In this document: positions 48,933-61,204 of the stretch, one piece after another
Layout of the letters: every line of letters starts with the position of its first letter
Numbering within the stretch: the first letter of the stretch is position 1
From: Phoronis australis
Taxonomy: Eukaryota > Phoronida > Phoronidae
Direction of reading: 5' to 3'
DNA: 62,000 bases
Assembly: GCA_002633005.1 (NCBI GenBank)
Contig: NMRA01000330.1
Coordinates: 1 to 62,000 of the forward strand
The notes under the pieces: generated by a model
What the model saw: only the letters and a program-made list of their open reading frames with translations
What the model was told of the DNA's origin: nothing
Database searches by the model: none
Made by a program: the position numbers and the translations under genes

Positions 48933-50881
48933 CATCCACAAGTGTTTTTTTGTAGTCAACGGACAAAATGTTCGCCACTTCAGCTTGTATCGTTCTGTTT
49001 ACCCATTCTTATGCAGTGATCCGAGCCAAGACACTGTAACAACGCCCCGTGTTTGATGTTTTACTCATCGAACCATTCACAATGTTCACTACGCTTGCGC
49101 ACCTTTTGTGAGCATATACTTTTATTTTAATTTCAAATAACAATTGTCTCAGAAGTGACGTCACCCACCTTGAAGTTTGATACTATGAAAAGAAGAAAAA
49201 CAACATCGTCTTGTGAATCTAGGTAAAAAATATCAGAGATGTCTTACGATACAAGTGAAGTATTTAAAAGCATTCGTTCGACTGCTAAGACACAATATTT
49301 CTTCAGTCAGTTAGACCGAGAACAATATAATCGATAAGCAAGTCGGTAATCATAGATAATTATAGGCTGCGGACTCGGAAGCCGGTACAGCGCCGGTTCC
49401 TAAGTAGCTTCGAGATATCACTCGGTCAATTAATTTCCAACCAAATTCGACCGTCTTTAATGAAGTATCACAATAAAAGTGTTCAGGCGATAAATCACTA
49501 TGGAATTTCTTTCTTCGCGTAAAAGATTACATTTACTGCGTGATGACGATTTTGCCCACATTTTCCGAGGACTACGATCAAACTTTCAAAAACGACAAGA
49601 CAGTAGTGGCAGGCCCACCAGAACCGCAACAGGAAGATTTATCAATTCTAAATTTTATTTGCTTAATTATTGTTTTAGCTAATTACTTCATCCCATTTGC
49701 TAACATTCGTTCAGTTTAATCTATGTCTTCCTTCTATGTTCGACACCCAAGCCATGCAAGTATTCTACAGCAATATTATCCAACAACAAAATTAAACAAG
49801 TCAATTAATTAACTAATTAATTCTTTTATTTTACGTCATCAGACTACACATATTAGCTTTTGGCATTATTACCTACTTTTGGGTGCAACGATCGGTCAGT
49901 AAAATTTTTACGTAAATCTTGGATTTCTAATAAAAATGTCAAACACGTCTCGAAGCTCTCATAAATTGGTGCTTTCAACTACTAATTTTTTACCTTGTCA
50001 CAAGACTTCATAGATGTCAAGGCATTTAGACAAACATCCACAAGACTTTACAATTTAGGTCAGTAAAATTGTGCGCAATTTGATTTTGACTATGATTACC
50101 GTGCCATTCATAGAGTGACGTGTCCATGACTTTTAGCCAACAAGAAAAGAACGTAATGATAGGTAAACTGCGATGTCAGTCACGTGATTCAATTTGTCTC
50201 CAGATAGTCAACAATAAATCTTCAAATACAGTTGGAGTTTTCTAAACTTCCTTTCGATTTTGTTTGATGCAAATTTTGAGTTTTTCAAAAACATCATTAA
50301 AGTCATGATTTTTAAAAAGCAGCCCTTGAGAATTGATTCTAAGTGTTTCCGAAATAGTTTATAAATCACAGTAGACAGTGAAAGTTTCATTTCAACCATC
50401 CGAAATTTTAGAGAATATAGAAATTCAAACGAGAATAAAACAAACGTGATGATGACTGCTACTTGTGCGGAAATGTTGAGCTATGAGCTGTCATCGAAGT
50501 CCAATTAAAGTCTACGAAAATAATTACAAGTTGAAAGCGAGCACACGACGTTGAACAAATGAAGCGTGTTTCGTTATTACATTTGAATTGGATTATGAAT
50601 AAATGGTGTTCAAGCATTTTGTCAACGAATAGCCAATTACAAACAAGCTAGAACTGAAAAAAAGTCCTCATGGATATCCAGAGACAAGTTGGAATTTTTA
50701 TGTAACTTGAACTACAGTTGTGTAAAGAACATTTATTGGGGATATACATGTAATGAGTACAAGAGATACATCTTAAGCAACAGAGATCGTCAACCAAAAT
50801 CTCCCCACGAATAGATACGTAAGGAAGATGGAAAAGGACACATACAAAAGATGTACAGATAAAGGTATGTTACGTCATGCT
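48933..50881. other. Intergenic, no gene seen
   Basis: No exon or repeat recognised. Frames at 49500-49682 and 50208-50399 are short and featureless. Confidence 0.5.
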
Positions 50882-51174
50882 TAGCTGGCTAAAAACGAAA
50901 ATCGAATTAGGCCTTTAAATTCACTCTCGTAAAACCAGTCTCAAATTATTCCTTGTCGTAATAGAATTCCGTCTGCACTGCCAACAAAAGCACTCGAGAA
51001 AACGTTTCCGAGTTTATCGAGGTTGGCCAATGCTAAAATTGCAAATTCGAAAATGACGCATGTACGCTTTGCCCAAGACTTCACTTGGTGACGGAAATGG
51101 GGTCCTTACCGCGGTAACAAAGATTACAAGACCGACCTTGGGAATCAGAATAAAACAAGTTTTAGCCAGAGATA
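50882..51174. mobile_element. TA-flanked MITE (GCTGGCTAAAA ends), copy 2
   Basis: The left end TAGCTGGCTAAAAACGAAAA plus TCGAATTAGGCCTTT matches copy 1. The right end (GTTTTAGCCAG near 51160-51170) is degraded. It shares the middle motif AAAATTGCAAATTCGAAAATG with the copy-1 counterpart only loosely. 293 bp; it lacks the internal duplication seen in copy 1. Confidence 0.6.
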
Positions 51175-54100
51175 TACAGGGCGAACTAAAACTTGAAATA
51201 AACACATCAGAATTAATTTGACAACGGAGTTGATACGCGAAAATATCATAACATCACTTAGATTCAAACCTTTCACTTGTCGTATTTTCATGTAGTCGTT
51301 GCTTACCTATTGAATTACTGTAACAAAGTAACCGTTAGCGAAGAAGATGACTACAAAAATCATGTCCAACTTTAATTTAGCTACAAAATTCGTACAAAGT
51401 ATGCGCAAAGTTCGGTGTTTTTATTATACTTATTAATGGTAACATAGGGCCAGCACGACTGTATAGATGTAATGGCATATCTTAGTAAAAATGGGACTTA
51501 GTGATATTCAGTTAACGCAAGTCTAGTTTTGCTTATATGTGCCGTAGGTTTCAAGAGCCTATCGCATATTTACCGGATTTGACAAAAATTCGATCTGCAT
51601 TAGTTGATGGTCAACTGGCGTAAATTAAAATTAAATTCGTTTCCCTTCGCGCGAGCGACCGTAAAATATGCGCACGCCTAAGAATATATTTCTAACAAAA
51701 CTGAGCGCGCGCCGACTACGAAAAGTGAATATTTTACCTACCTATCTACACAAATCAGTGGACTGAGGGCCGGGCGAGGCCGGTGAACAAAAACCATTTT
51801 ACTAAGAGTGGGTTTATCATTCATCTAAGTGTTCTAAATTTCATATTTTCCCATAAAATCTATCCATGACAATCACCACCTAAAAACAAAAATACTGTAT
51901 CAGGCCTAAGAAGCATTTAACTCTCATTAACGGCTTTTACACAAAACTGGTGAACACAAATTGGAAAGTTATGGGTATTTCAGGATTAATCTTCATTTAA
52001 ACGATTCATATAGCTTCTTCTGCACAGTTCAAAACACTAGAATACCTCACGCCAGTTGGATAGTACCTGTGTCACAGGGTCTTTAAATGATCACCCACTT
52101 TCATTGTAGACATTGACCCACAGTAAGGGACACTGGTAACTGAACCAAAATTAAAAACTGTCATCCTCAAAACTGCTACATATCCCCTTCTGTCCAAGAT
52201 TTAAACCACTTATTGAAATAAAACTCTCCGCAATTTGTTTCTTACTTGAATGAGGAGTGATTTCTAGGTGTAGTAGAAGTGACAGTTCTTGTTACGGGAG
52301 AATCCTGTATAAAACGACCTTGGAGTCGAGCCAACCTATTGGACATACCAATCAAGCAATAACGAACACAGCCAAGCAATAACAAACTACTGATTCTTCC
52401 TCTCCAGTTGATTTGAGCAAGGAACAAGTTTATACCAGTTTTAAATTGTCTAAATCCAAACTAAGTTTTTATGGTTTATAGTTGTTTAATTGCCCAGAGA
52501 GCATCACGTATTGCTAGAAAAGTAATTAAAACGGCTGATGTTGGAGACACGTTTATTAACAACGCCAATCACTCTAGAATCTCTCACAAAAGGCAGCCTT
52601 CAACATCAGAGTTATACACCAGGTGGCAGCACACACACAGACCACAAAGATCCGTCAACAGAGGTCAGCACAGACCATGCTGGTTTTCCCAGTTGGTATT
52701 ACTATTTACATGACCTTGGACTCAGTCAAACAGTCCATGAGTGCCCAAATGTTTATTGTCTTGATCAAGTCCTCTAGAATATCACCCCTGGTTATTCATC
52801 CAGCTGAAAAATTAAAGGTTTCAATGTCACAAAATAACAAGTTACAACAAATTATATTATACACCGATAGATTGATATCCATCAAATAGTGAGTTATGTC
52901 AATTCCACAATATTTCACACAAAAAACAATTTACTGTCAAAATTGTCATTTTCCTGTGTTGTTCTGTGACATTTACTCGGAAACAATCAAGTCATGGTAA
53001 AATCTCGCAAGTTTACGACAGAATTGTAGTCAAATGAAATTATATTTTTCTCAATTTTGCATAAAAGACAAATAACACCAATGCAACAAAATATTTAAAG
53101 ACCTATACCACAGCTGCCATCAGACGATGATTCAAATGAATTTGGGGGCGTTCAGTACAATGTTAGAGGTCTTTAAAAACAACAAAAAATATTGGGAATA
53201 GTTGTTTGTCCGAAATTAGTGTCAGAGATATTATGTAATGATAAAGGAAACATTTCTTGATGTTTGTTTTTGTAGAAAATTTTGACAAAATGACGCATCA
53301 CTAGTCTGCCATGTGTGCGAAACAGATGAAAAATTAAAACACAAGTTCATCGTCTCTATCTTGTACTTTGGAGATTTTGCAACCAATTGACAGCAAGAAA
53401 TTTTAAATATTAATCTTAAATATGTCAACAAAGTTTTCAGAAACCTAAACCTATCTTTTCATTGCTATTATTTATGCACAGTCAATACCTTCTACATGAC
53501 TAATCGTTTTGCATTCAATAAAAACGAAGATCTCGATAAATGTATTTCCTGCTATCAAACCTTTTTTCAAAGCAGTTTTCTAAAAAAACAACACCAGGGG
53601 CAAGTGAAATTTTTTAAAATTCTTATTTTCTCATAAAGATATATAGCATTAAAATAAGGCTTTACCATGTTTAAGTTCTGTACTATAAATTAACTACCAT
53701 CAGAAAAATATTTTGAATTGTGGGCCTTCACAGCAATGTTAGAAGTTAGCAGACGTTCAGTGCGAGCGCTGAGAACACATCTACATGACAAATGCCACGT
53801 GTCTACGACGTGATTTTTTTATTAAACTGCAGACTTTCTCATCCAGCAATGAACAATGAAATACAAGTTGTCTCGAAAATGCATTTTCAAAAATCGTGTT
53901 TTTAACAGAAGAGTACACAACAAAGTAATTAGCAGTCAATTTGATTGCACAATCCTGGGAGTGTGACTATGAATAATGGGGTGGTAATTACCCTACTACT
54001 TGGTACAGGCGACAAACTGTACAAAGTGCCTCTTCAGAAGACTCACAAAAACACAACAAACTTGACAAACATACAAATTAATGTTACAAACATGAAATAA

Positions 54101-54448
54101 ACATTCATAAAATAATATTGGATTTTGAAACAAAGTGAAAATCAAATAATAAGTAAGAATGACAACACACACACACATGTTATTATAAATTGGCATATTG
54201 ATGTTTAGTATGAGTTATTAATCTTGTTGCATACCATAGTTTGGTTATTTGTCTCACACATAACAAGTCTAACAACTCTTACATATACAGGAGGAATGCT
54301 ACAGGGTATCGTATTTGTACCAGTGTGCAAAGCTATACTGCCTTTTCAAAATATGATAAAGAGACGGGATCTTTATTTCAAATATATCGTCTTCTGGAAA
54401 TTTGAATTTAAAATATAAGTAAAACCAGTGATATGACAGCTCAATTTG
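51175..54448. other. Intergenic, no gene seen
   Basis: AT-rich. Overlapping + frames at 52471-52889 lie in three different registers and show no bias. A short CA repeat occurs near 54165. This is the region downstream of MICOS10. Confidence 0.5.
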
Positions 54449-54454
54449 TTTATT
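54449..54454 (-). terminator. Probable MICOS10 polyadenylation signal
   Basis: TTTATT on the + strand is AATAAA on the minus strand, about 88 bp beyond the proposed MICOS10 stop. This fits a short 3' UTR ending near 54430. Confidence 0.45.
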
Positions 54455-54541
54455 TTTTATAGAAAAATGGTAAACTAAAACTATTAATTGACGGTGACTT
54501 CAACATCTTAAACATCCAGCTTAAATTTTTGTTTTGGAACC

Positions 54542-54580
54542 TCATTTAGTTTCCTTCCAGGATAGGAACAGCTTACATAA
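54542..54580 (-). CDS. MICOS10: MICOS10 proposed last coding exon
   Basis: The exon before it ends at a strong AAG/GTAAGT donor, so a further exon is expected. The best downstream acceptor is CACTTTTTCAG at 54581, which continues the frame for 12 codons to TGA, with AATAAA about 90 bp on. The encoded tail does not resemble the vertebrate C-terminus, but that tail is short and variable. If the donor were unused, the frame would instead stop near 54859. Confidence 0.4.
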   Translation of the reverse strand, partial: LCKLFLSWKETK

Positions 54581-57500
54581 CTGAAAAAGTGTATAAGACA
54601 AAACTGGTTCAGAAATTAAGATGACATTAATATTTTTGTACCTCACACAAAACAGGAGTTGGTTTTTTGATGATTATGAGGGGGGAACCAGATGAAAACA
54701 ATTGGTAAATGCTTTCTAAAAAATCTACTAGAGACCAGATGTCTCAAATTTTAAGACACACATCCTGTGCAAAGTCCAGTCCTTTACTAGGCCTCTGCAT
54801 AGCACGCCCCAAGGGTACACCATGACTTAGCTGGCTACATGAAGAAATGATGGGTACATTAAATAAATTTGCTTCCTTGTACCAATTTACTTACCTTTAC
54901 TCTTGACCCGTGCATTAAATAAGGATTCCTAAAATCATTCTGACAGTTGGCATATCCCATGCCAACACCAACTCCTGAACCAAAAGCTAACGGCCATGGT
55001 TTCCCTGTAACAACAACGAGAGTAGCAACAACAAATAACAATGCTTCATTTCAAAACAACAAGGGAAGCACACAAGTAGTTACAGGCATGATTTTTCAGG
55101 AAACTTACAATGGTTAGACTAACATAAAACAGTCAAAATGCATTGTAACAGTGTACACTTATAATAAATCAAATGTTTTCGACTGTCATTGGTTGCGGAT
55201 GACCTCAGAATAATGGTAAGATGGATCTGCCGTCAAGGTGTGAAATTCACCAGGTGACTGCAACTCTGCCTAACCATCACTCTGAAGATGATCAAAGCCA
55301 CTGAAGTCAAAATCATTTATTATATTTATTATAAGTACATGTACTCTATTCTGTCTCATGAAATTCACGTGATTAAACTGAATCATCAATTGTCCACTTG
55401 CATACTCATGTTTGAAGATGTATTTACATGCTCCTAACTGTGCTAATTAATGTATAGCAGGAACTGAACAGAAGTGCTATTTGAACATCATGTACGCAAT
55501 ACAAAGTGCAGTTGTATTCACTGACAACTTGTAAATGTGAAAACAAAAAATTCTGTAAACAGGTGACCTTTGCACCAATGACGCTCACACAGCCTCCATC
55601 ATGCAGTGCTATTCCCCACACTACTTCACGATACTTACTGGACACGGTTGAGTGATTTACGGCAGATCCTTTTTGACATAAAACTCGTTTTTAAAAACAT
55701 TTAAGAATTTTCAACCTACTTCACACCGTCGCTATATGTTGTGTTTGACCAAGCAATCACAGAGATAAGGAATTAGCGTACAAGTTCCACTTTATAAAAA
55801 AATAGAGATTAAGTTCAAACACTTTTTGAGCATTAAAACAGTTCCTTACTCACAATATCTATATTACATAGACAACAATTTAATTTTGTACTAAGTAAAT
55901 CAAGTTTAACAGAGAACTTGACCACAAGAAACATTTTAGAAAAACCACGGTAGAGTTGGTTGCTTGGCTGAACTTGTTTCAGCAAACAAGCATGCGCAGG
56001 GACCCTGTATTTTGGTAACCAGCTAGAAGCTTAATATTCAGTGGAGAAAACTGGTTTGCGAAATGTAGCATGGACACGCTGCACTGGTGACTGAGACTAA
56101 CCTGCTACGACAAGCAAATTAGTGGGTGTGGTCTGAAGCAATAATGAGCTGTCAGTTATTTTCAGGCTTAGAAATCATGTGCAATCTTAGCAAGGAACGA
56201 CAAGCTGACTTAATAACAGAAAAAAACACCTAAATCAAATGTTGATATTTTAACACCTTAAAAGATGATGTTCCCAATTCATTCAGCAATTAAGAACACA
56301 TGCTGAGATTCGTCAGACGAAAGATATCACTAAAGTCTAAACATTTTGTAACTTTCAGCCCTGTTTGTGTTTGCCTTATCTTACAAAAATATGTACATGT
56401 ATTTTTTTTTTGAAAAGTAGGCGGGGTTTCTGCAGAAGTCTCATTACATATGGCAGCTGTTGAGTGAGAACCCATAATGCAACAGTCAGCTGTCACTCAT
56501 TACCGCGGCCATTTAAGATAGTGACGCAGGAGCAAAAATAAAAGTTAAACTGTGAGAAATCATAGTGAATTCAGATCTGTTTGAATATATTTAGAAATAA
56601 CTTGAATGAGCATTTTTTGGGCTAAATTTTTGACTCAACTAATTAGCGTTAAAATCCGTTTTATGTGGTTTTTAACTGAATAAAGTGGAACAAAATATCT
56701 TTAAGTGGAGTGCTACAGCAAATACATTGTAAGTCTCGATATACAAGTCCAGTTTTATCATTGCACCATTTAAAAACAATTTTTCGCAAGACTGATGGTT
56801 ACAAAACCACATCATTATAAAAACATTGTTCAAACACAAAGTTTTGTAAAAACTGTGCAGTGTTTATAATGCTCACACACTAGAGTGATAAACATATTAA
56901 CAAAAACATTAAGACAACAACGCCGGTCAGTCAACTTGAGTTGATTGGCATACTTACTCTTGAAGAACAACACCGAGAAGACAATGCCTAGACCGAGGCC
57001 ACTAGCTGAAAAAAACAAAGTCCTTTTTGACATTACGATACAAATTAGCAAAAGTGAGGTGCACAATGCTTGAACTTTTACTCCAGGGAACTCACTCATA
57101 CTGGGATTTCCTTAGAAAATTATGCCGAATATTGGTGTTACAACTTCTGGTGTCAAGTGTCTAGATTGTGGATCGTTTATTCGGAAAAATTCCTCTTAAA
57201 AGCCCACTCCCAGTCAACTTTTTGCCACAAATTCAGTTTTATGGAACATTTATCATTTATAAAAACGAACAAGATGTTGGCGAACTATGCATTTATTAAC
57301 ATAAAATTTAAAAACAGTTTCAAGTAAAAAATGTCAAAGTCAGCAAAACTATGACTTTCTGTTCACACCCCCCTTTTCCTTTTTTTACTAAAACACCTGA
57401 AAATGTTTATTTTCCAAATAGTCGCCCATGGACTTATCTACGGAAATCCCGGTAAAATGGGAAAGGTTTCTGTACCTCCTGAGGGGGATTTTTCGGTAGA

Positions 57501-59667
57501 GGGAAAATGCCCCCCCCTCACCAGTCACCATCAATTCCACCTCTCAAGCACCACCACTTGCTGGCAATGCCTCTAGAATCTCAAACCTAACATTTTGCAA
57601 AATGAATTCTAACAAAAATATAACTGCAGGCAGTATGATACACGTTGTACCAGAAAAGTGCAGATCGTACAGGTGGTCCCATTGCGCTGATCACCTGAAA
57701 CCATATTTGTGCTTTATTAATATAGTTAAAACTGTACTGAGGAGCTTGAAACCTGATTCAAGGGTTTTGCAGTCAGGGCTTGGAATGCCCAATGACAACA
57801 AAGAGGAAAATATTCCAAGTAACGTATCATTCCACAAATAAATAGGCTTGCGTGATAGAAATATTTTTGTGTTGTAAAATTTAATTGACATGAATATTTT
57901 TGCATGAAGAAAAAAGAGGACTGGAAGTCAAATAAAAGGAAATCGAAACCAAAAAAGAGAAAACCCTCTTAAAAGAGGAAAATTACAAGGCTTGAGCAGT
58001 GTGGCGCGGTGGGACTCGAACCATGACCTGGAGTAAAGGAAGTGGAAATCTATCACACTAAGCCACACTGCCTCCTCAAAAGGATTCTAAGCTTGAGGGG
58101 AATATTTTAATCTCTGGGTAATTTTTGGGCCTGATGAGGGGAATTTCGCATGATTTTTAAATATTTTCATAAGGGAATGTGGCCAATATTTGGCACCAGA
58201 ATCGAGGCTTGGAGGGCCCTGAACTCCACCAATCAATGACTGTTTTGGTCCATAAATGCCGTTTTAAAAACAAAAAGAAAATGGAATGTTATTGACTCGC
58301 ATTTCACTCCCATTGTGTGTAACAAAAAATTCAATGCAATGCGCTCGCTAGCTCTGACTCAGTTTAAGACTCAGGGTACCTTGGGTGTTCTGCCGACCTT
58401 TGACCTCTTGTGAAACATTTACAGGGTTTATTCCCCTGTTACTCAGTGAAGGTAAAGGTCGCGAACTCAAAATTAGAGACTATCGTATGTGACTGATACC
58501 ACTTTGATTACTCGACAAAACATAGCAGTTTTCAGCGAGTATGTTTTGCAATTTTTTTGTCACCCTTCTTCCCAGAGTGAATAACAGTTATCACATGCAA
58601 ATGCATTTTACATTTACAATATAATTTAAGTCCACTTTTGGCATGCACAGCATTATTAAAATATAACTTATGACACAGCACTTGCTACTTTATTTTCTTC
58701 CAAGACGGCATACGACTGGACAACGTGGAGACCTGTGCACGGCTGCATGAAACAGTCCCAAATAGGGGCTCAACTATGTTCTCTACATCTTATAACGTGT
58801 GCCGGTATTTGTTTCATTCTTTACTCACAGTCATTTCGGATGTAGTGTTTTTCTTTCTATTACTTTATCTTTATTGTGAGCTACTGTTTGACTAATGACA
58901 TTTCATAATAATATAATTAAAAACTGAGACCTTATATTAATCAAAATAGTTGAGGAATGAGTCCTTAAATTAGGGGCATTGCATGAAAAGATCCCAACTT
59001 ATCTTCAATAATTATTGAGAATTCAATGATGACTTCACTCTTGATTGGTATAAAAAGTAAAAAATTGACTTAGTAAAGAGATTCAAACATTATAAGAACG
59101 AACAATCAGTGTTATCACGCCCACAAATACGCCGCAGTAGACTAAGGGAGCTTAGAAGTTACATGAGTCCTTACTTGGCATTGTTTCCATTCAACTTTTA
59201 TGCAGCCGGGCACTGGCTTCCATTACTTATTACTACTAAGAACCATCAGAGGGAGGCATGTTGGAGGGAGGTATTTATTAGAGACCTGGGTTCTAGGCTG
59301 ATACCGAGTCAGAGACAGAGCGTGTGATCAAGTTAACAAGAAGAAGCGAACCTGAATCTGAGATGTGCCAGCTGGGCTGGCCTAGTTAATTCAGACGGTG
59401 TCTATCACTGAATCAGCTCCAGTGCAGTGCCAGTAGTGGCAGTGCAGTGGTACAGACAGTCATCAGTGTACTTCAGGATTTCATTCACATTCAACTATTT
59501 TTTCAGGCATGAACTTTGTCACGAAAACAACATTGTGAAGATTAGACAAATAATAATAGCACACTGTGAGCTTAATCATCAATCGAACCTATTTTGATCG
59601 CAGAGTCTGATAGACAACGATCCCATTTCTGTCCGTATTCGTCTTCCGACTTCACCGGCACCGCCAT
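54542..59667 (-). CDS. MICOS10: MICOS complex subunit MIC10 (MICOS10), minus strand
   Basis: MIC10 is a small mitochondrial inner-membrane hairpin protein that oligomerises to bend the membrane at crista junctions as part of the MICOS complex. Three coding exons join in phase: 59667-59589, 57005-56958 and 55004-54895, giving 79 codons. The N-terminal matrix/IMS part has GQKWDRCLSDS, the conserved KWDRC signature. The first membrane segment is ASGLGLGIVFSVLFFK and carries the glycine-rich GLGLG motif. After a positively charged loop (RKPWPLAFGSG) the second segment is GVGVGMGYANCQNDF with the second glycine motif, then NPYLMHG. Vertebrate MIC10 is about 78 residues with the same order. A fourth, short exon (54580-54542) would bring it to 91 residues. 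All splice junctions are GT/AG; introns are about 2.6, 2.0 and 0.3 kb. Confidence 0.93.
54895..55004 (-). CDS. MICOS10: MICOS10 exon 3 (second membrane segment)
   Basis: The acceptor is GTTGTTACAG. It completes Arg (A+GG), then reads KPWPLAFGSGVGVGMGY with NCQNDF and PYLMHG, nearly identical to MIC10 proteins of other animals. It ends in phase 0 at donor GTAAGT. The upstream in-frame Met at 55041 is intronic. Confidence 0.94.
56958..57005 (-). CDS. MICOS10: MICOS10 exon 2 (first membrane segment)
   Basis: A 48-nt exon between a TTTTTTTCAG acceptor and a GTAAGTA donor. It completes Ala and encodes SGLGLGIVFSVLFFK, the glycine-rich first transmembrane segment of MIC10, ending in phase 1. It is too short to stand out as an open frame by itself. 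Confidence 0.93.
57996..58071 (-). repeat. tRNA-derived SINE or tRNA pseudogene
   Basis: On the minus strand an A-box-like TGGCTTAGTGTG (58054-58065) and a B-box GGTTCGAGTCC (58012-58022) are present. GCAGTGT and ACACTGC at the two ends form a perfect 7-bp acceptor-like stem over a 76-nt span. The T stem does not pair and the D arm is poor, so it is not a sound tRNA. It lies in MICOS10 intron 1, in the same orientation as the gene. Confidence 0.5.
58072..59588 (-). other. MICOS10: MICOS10 intron 1, remainder
   Basis: AT-rich intron sequence without a recognised exon or repeat family. The + frame at 59109-59327 is unsupported. Repeats of GTGCAGTGCCAGTAGTGGCA type near 59420-59450 are short and local. 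Confidence 0.7.
59589..59667 (-). CDS. MICOS10: MICOS10 exon 1 (start codon and KWDRC motif)
   Basis: The ATG at 59667 sits in an AAGATGGCGG context, ideal for initiation. It encodes MAVPVKSEDEYGQKWDRC and LSDSAIKI, aligning with the vertebrate MIC10 N-terminus around KWDRCLAD. The exon ends in phase 1 at GTTCGA, a weak but usable donor. The join to exon 2 regenerates the expected KIASGLGLG sequence. Confidence 0.9.
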
Positions 59668-59712
59668 CTTACTTCCGAATACTTGTTATCGTTTTACCCA
59701 GAAGATGGCGCA
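59658..59712. promoter_or_regulatory. MICOS10 core promoter with opposed AAGATGGCG motifs
   Basis: AAGATGGCGG on the minus strand covers the MICOS10 start codon; a second AAGATGGCG lies about 40 bp away on the + strand (59702-59710). AAGATGGCGGC is the YY1 consensus, common at short TATA-less promoters. The + strand motif also opens a 46-codon frame (MAQSNGIDII...), so transcription may be divergent. Factor binding and divergence are inferred. Confidence 0.4.
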
Positions 59713-60333
59713 ATCTAACGGCATAGACATCATAGTATCACACACATTAATTTTGTCGTTGCATCAGCAGACCGACCGTCCTTGGTTGCATGCACTAGAC
59801 CATCTATGGTCTATAGACACCATAGCCTCTACCGGAGTCCAGTGAAATTTCTGACAGTTGGTTCTTGATTGGTCGGTCAAAGATGGTATTGCTGTGCGTG
59901 AACTTGGAATCTTGCTTAACCTTGATCGCGTACTTGAAATTCATTTGGGCAATCTGGTGGAATTTTTGTTCAGTAAATAATTTTTGTAATTACTGACCTC
60001 ATGATCACTCTTTTTCTCCTTGCCGGCAGCGTAACTTGTGGCAATCCAGTCGGAGGTTCATCAGATGTGAATGGTTAAATCAATGATTATTTTTTGATGA
60101 ATAAGATCGGAATAGTTTCAACAAATATTGGTTAAAATTTACGTTATTTTATTAACATATATAATTTGATTTAGTGCAGTGCAAATTTTTGGAATGTGAA
60201 CGTGATTGTTTGAGTGAACTTGTCAAGTTTCAACATGTATCATTACGACGTGCTTTTCCTGTTACTCCCAACTTGTTCGATTCTATAGCCCAACAACAAG
60301 TTGGGAAGCTTACCCCTGTTGCCAATATCTTAC

Positions 60334-60441
60334 ACGACTGATTAACTCCATTCTGGCATTCATGGTTGGAGGGCCAGCTCTCTTTTGTTCGATAATTGCT
60401 CTAATCTTCAATAAGATGGTATCTAGCTGGCCATGGGCTGC
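60334..60441 (-). CDS. Coding-like internal exon of an unrecognised gene
   Basis: A 108-nt exon with a good acceptor (ACTTTTATTTTTAACAG) and donor (GTAAGATATT). Only one of its three frames is open, in phase 0 at both ends. That frame reads AAHGQLDTILLKIRAIIEQK then RAGPPTMNARMELISR, an amphipathic helix followed by a Pro-containing turn and a second helix, which looks like real protein. I do not recognise the family. Partner exons are not clear: the minus frames at 60526-60711 and 60708-60941 lie upstream but are weakly supported. The gene would run in the same direction as MICOS10, just upstream of it. Confidence 0.5.
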
Positions 60442-60838
60442 CTGTTAAAAATAAAAGTTACGTTATAACATATTTGAACATAAACCAATAGAATTTCTGA
60501 AATCCTCATCAAATGGTGATCATGTTTAGTTTTTGAATCGCCAAAATCGTCCAACTGCAACCGAAGTTACGAGTATTCTTTCCGAATGTACCACTTTCAC
60601 TCTGGGTTTGACGGTGTTCACAGGTGGTCTGTAATAAGCCTGGAAGATGCCTGTTGTCATAACAGACAAAAGACTGTGCTTGGCAGTTAAAAAGAAGCTA
60701 GATGTTATCATGCGCTCAGAACCCCCTTCGTCTGGTAAAGTCCTATGAACGGGAAAACGCTGTCATGTTCCAAGTTCACGATGGGATTTGGGCGCCTACT
60801 TAATACTGCCTCTCTAATTTTACTACAGCGTGACTGCC

Positions 60839-61203
60839 CTTCAATGAACGACTCGTCACATACTTGTACTAGTCTCCATTTCTGCAACCAGTTTTCATGG
60901 TGTTTTAAACGACCGAACTTTAAGTTGAACCTTTGGAACATCAAAAAGTGACTTCGCCCTTGTTTTTTCGAAAAAGTGCTCTAGAATCTATCTTTTTCCG
61001 TATGTTCAAAATTGTTGACGTATATACGAAACAGTTATACAGGCGGTCGTCCTTCTTTTTATCAGCTTAGCGAATAACGGCCGACACTTTTGCTCCCAAA
61101 TTTCACGGTCGAGAATTAACTGAGCCGTTTAACTGTAGCCGTTTCAAAATCCTAGATGAAATATTGGCGGTAGTCCAATTTCTGGGCCCGGTCTCTAATC
61201 TTT
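60839..61203. repeat. Tandem duplicate, copy 1 (before N)
   Basis: 365 bp beginning TTCAATGAACGACTCGTCAC and ending GGTCTCTAATCTTT at the N. It is repeated with a few substitutions at 61205-61573. Substitutions inside the overlapping minus frame 60708-60941 change amino acids, which argues against that frame being constrained. Confidence 0.9.
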
Positions 61204-61204
61204 N
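61204..61204. other. Single-N assembly join
   Basis: One N exactly between the two 0.37-kb copies, as at 37142. Confidence 0.9.

Noticed and set aside
52471-52889. Three overlapping + frames of about 80 codons
   Set aside because: They use three different registers over the same DNA with no coding bias or recognisable motif.
60526-60941. Two abutting minus frames that look bicistronic (stop and start overlap)
   Set aside because: Bicistronic overlap is not meaningful in an animal genome, no domains are seen, and the duplicated copy after the N carries amino-acid-changing differences.
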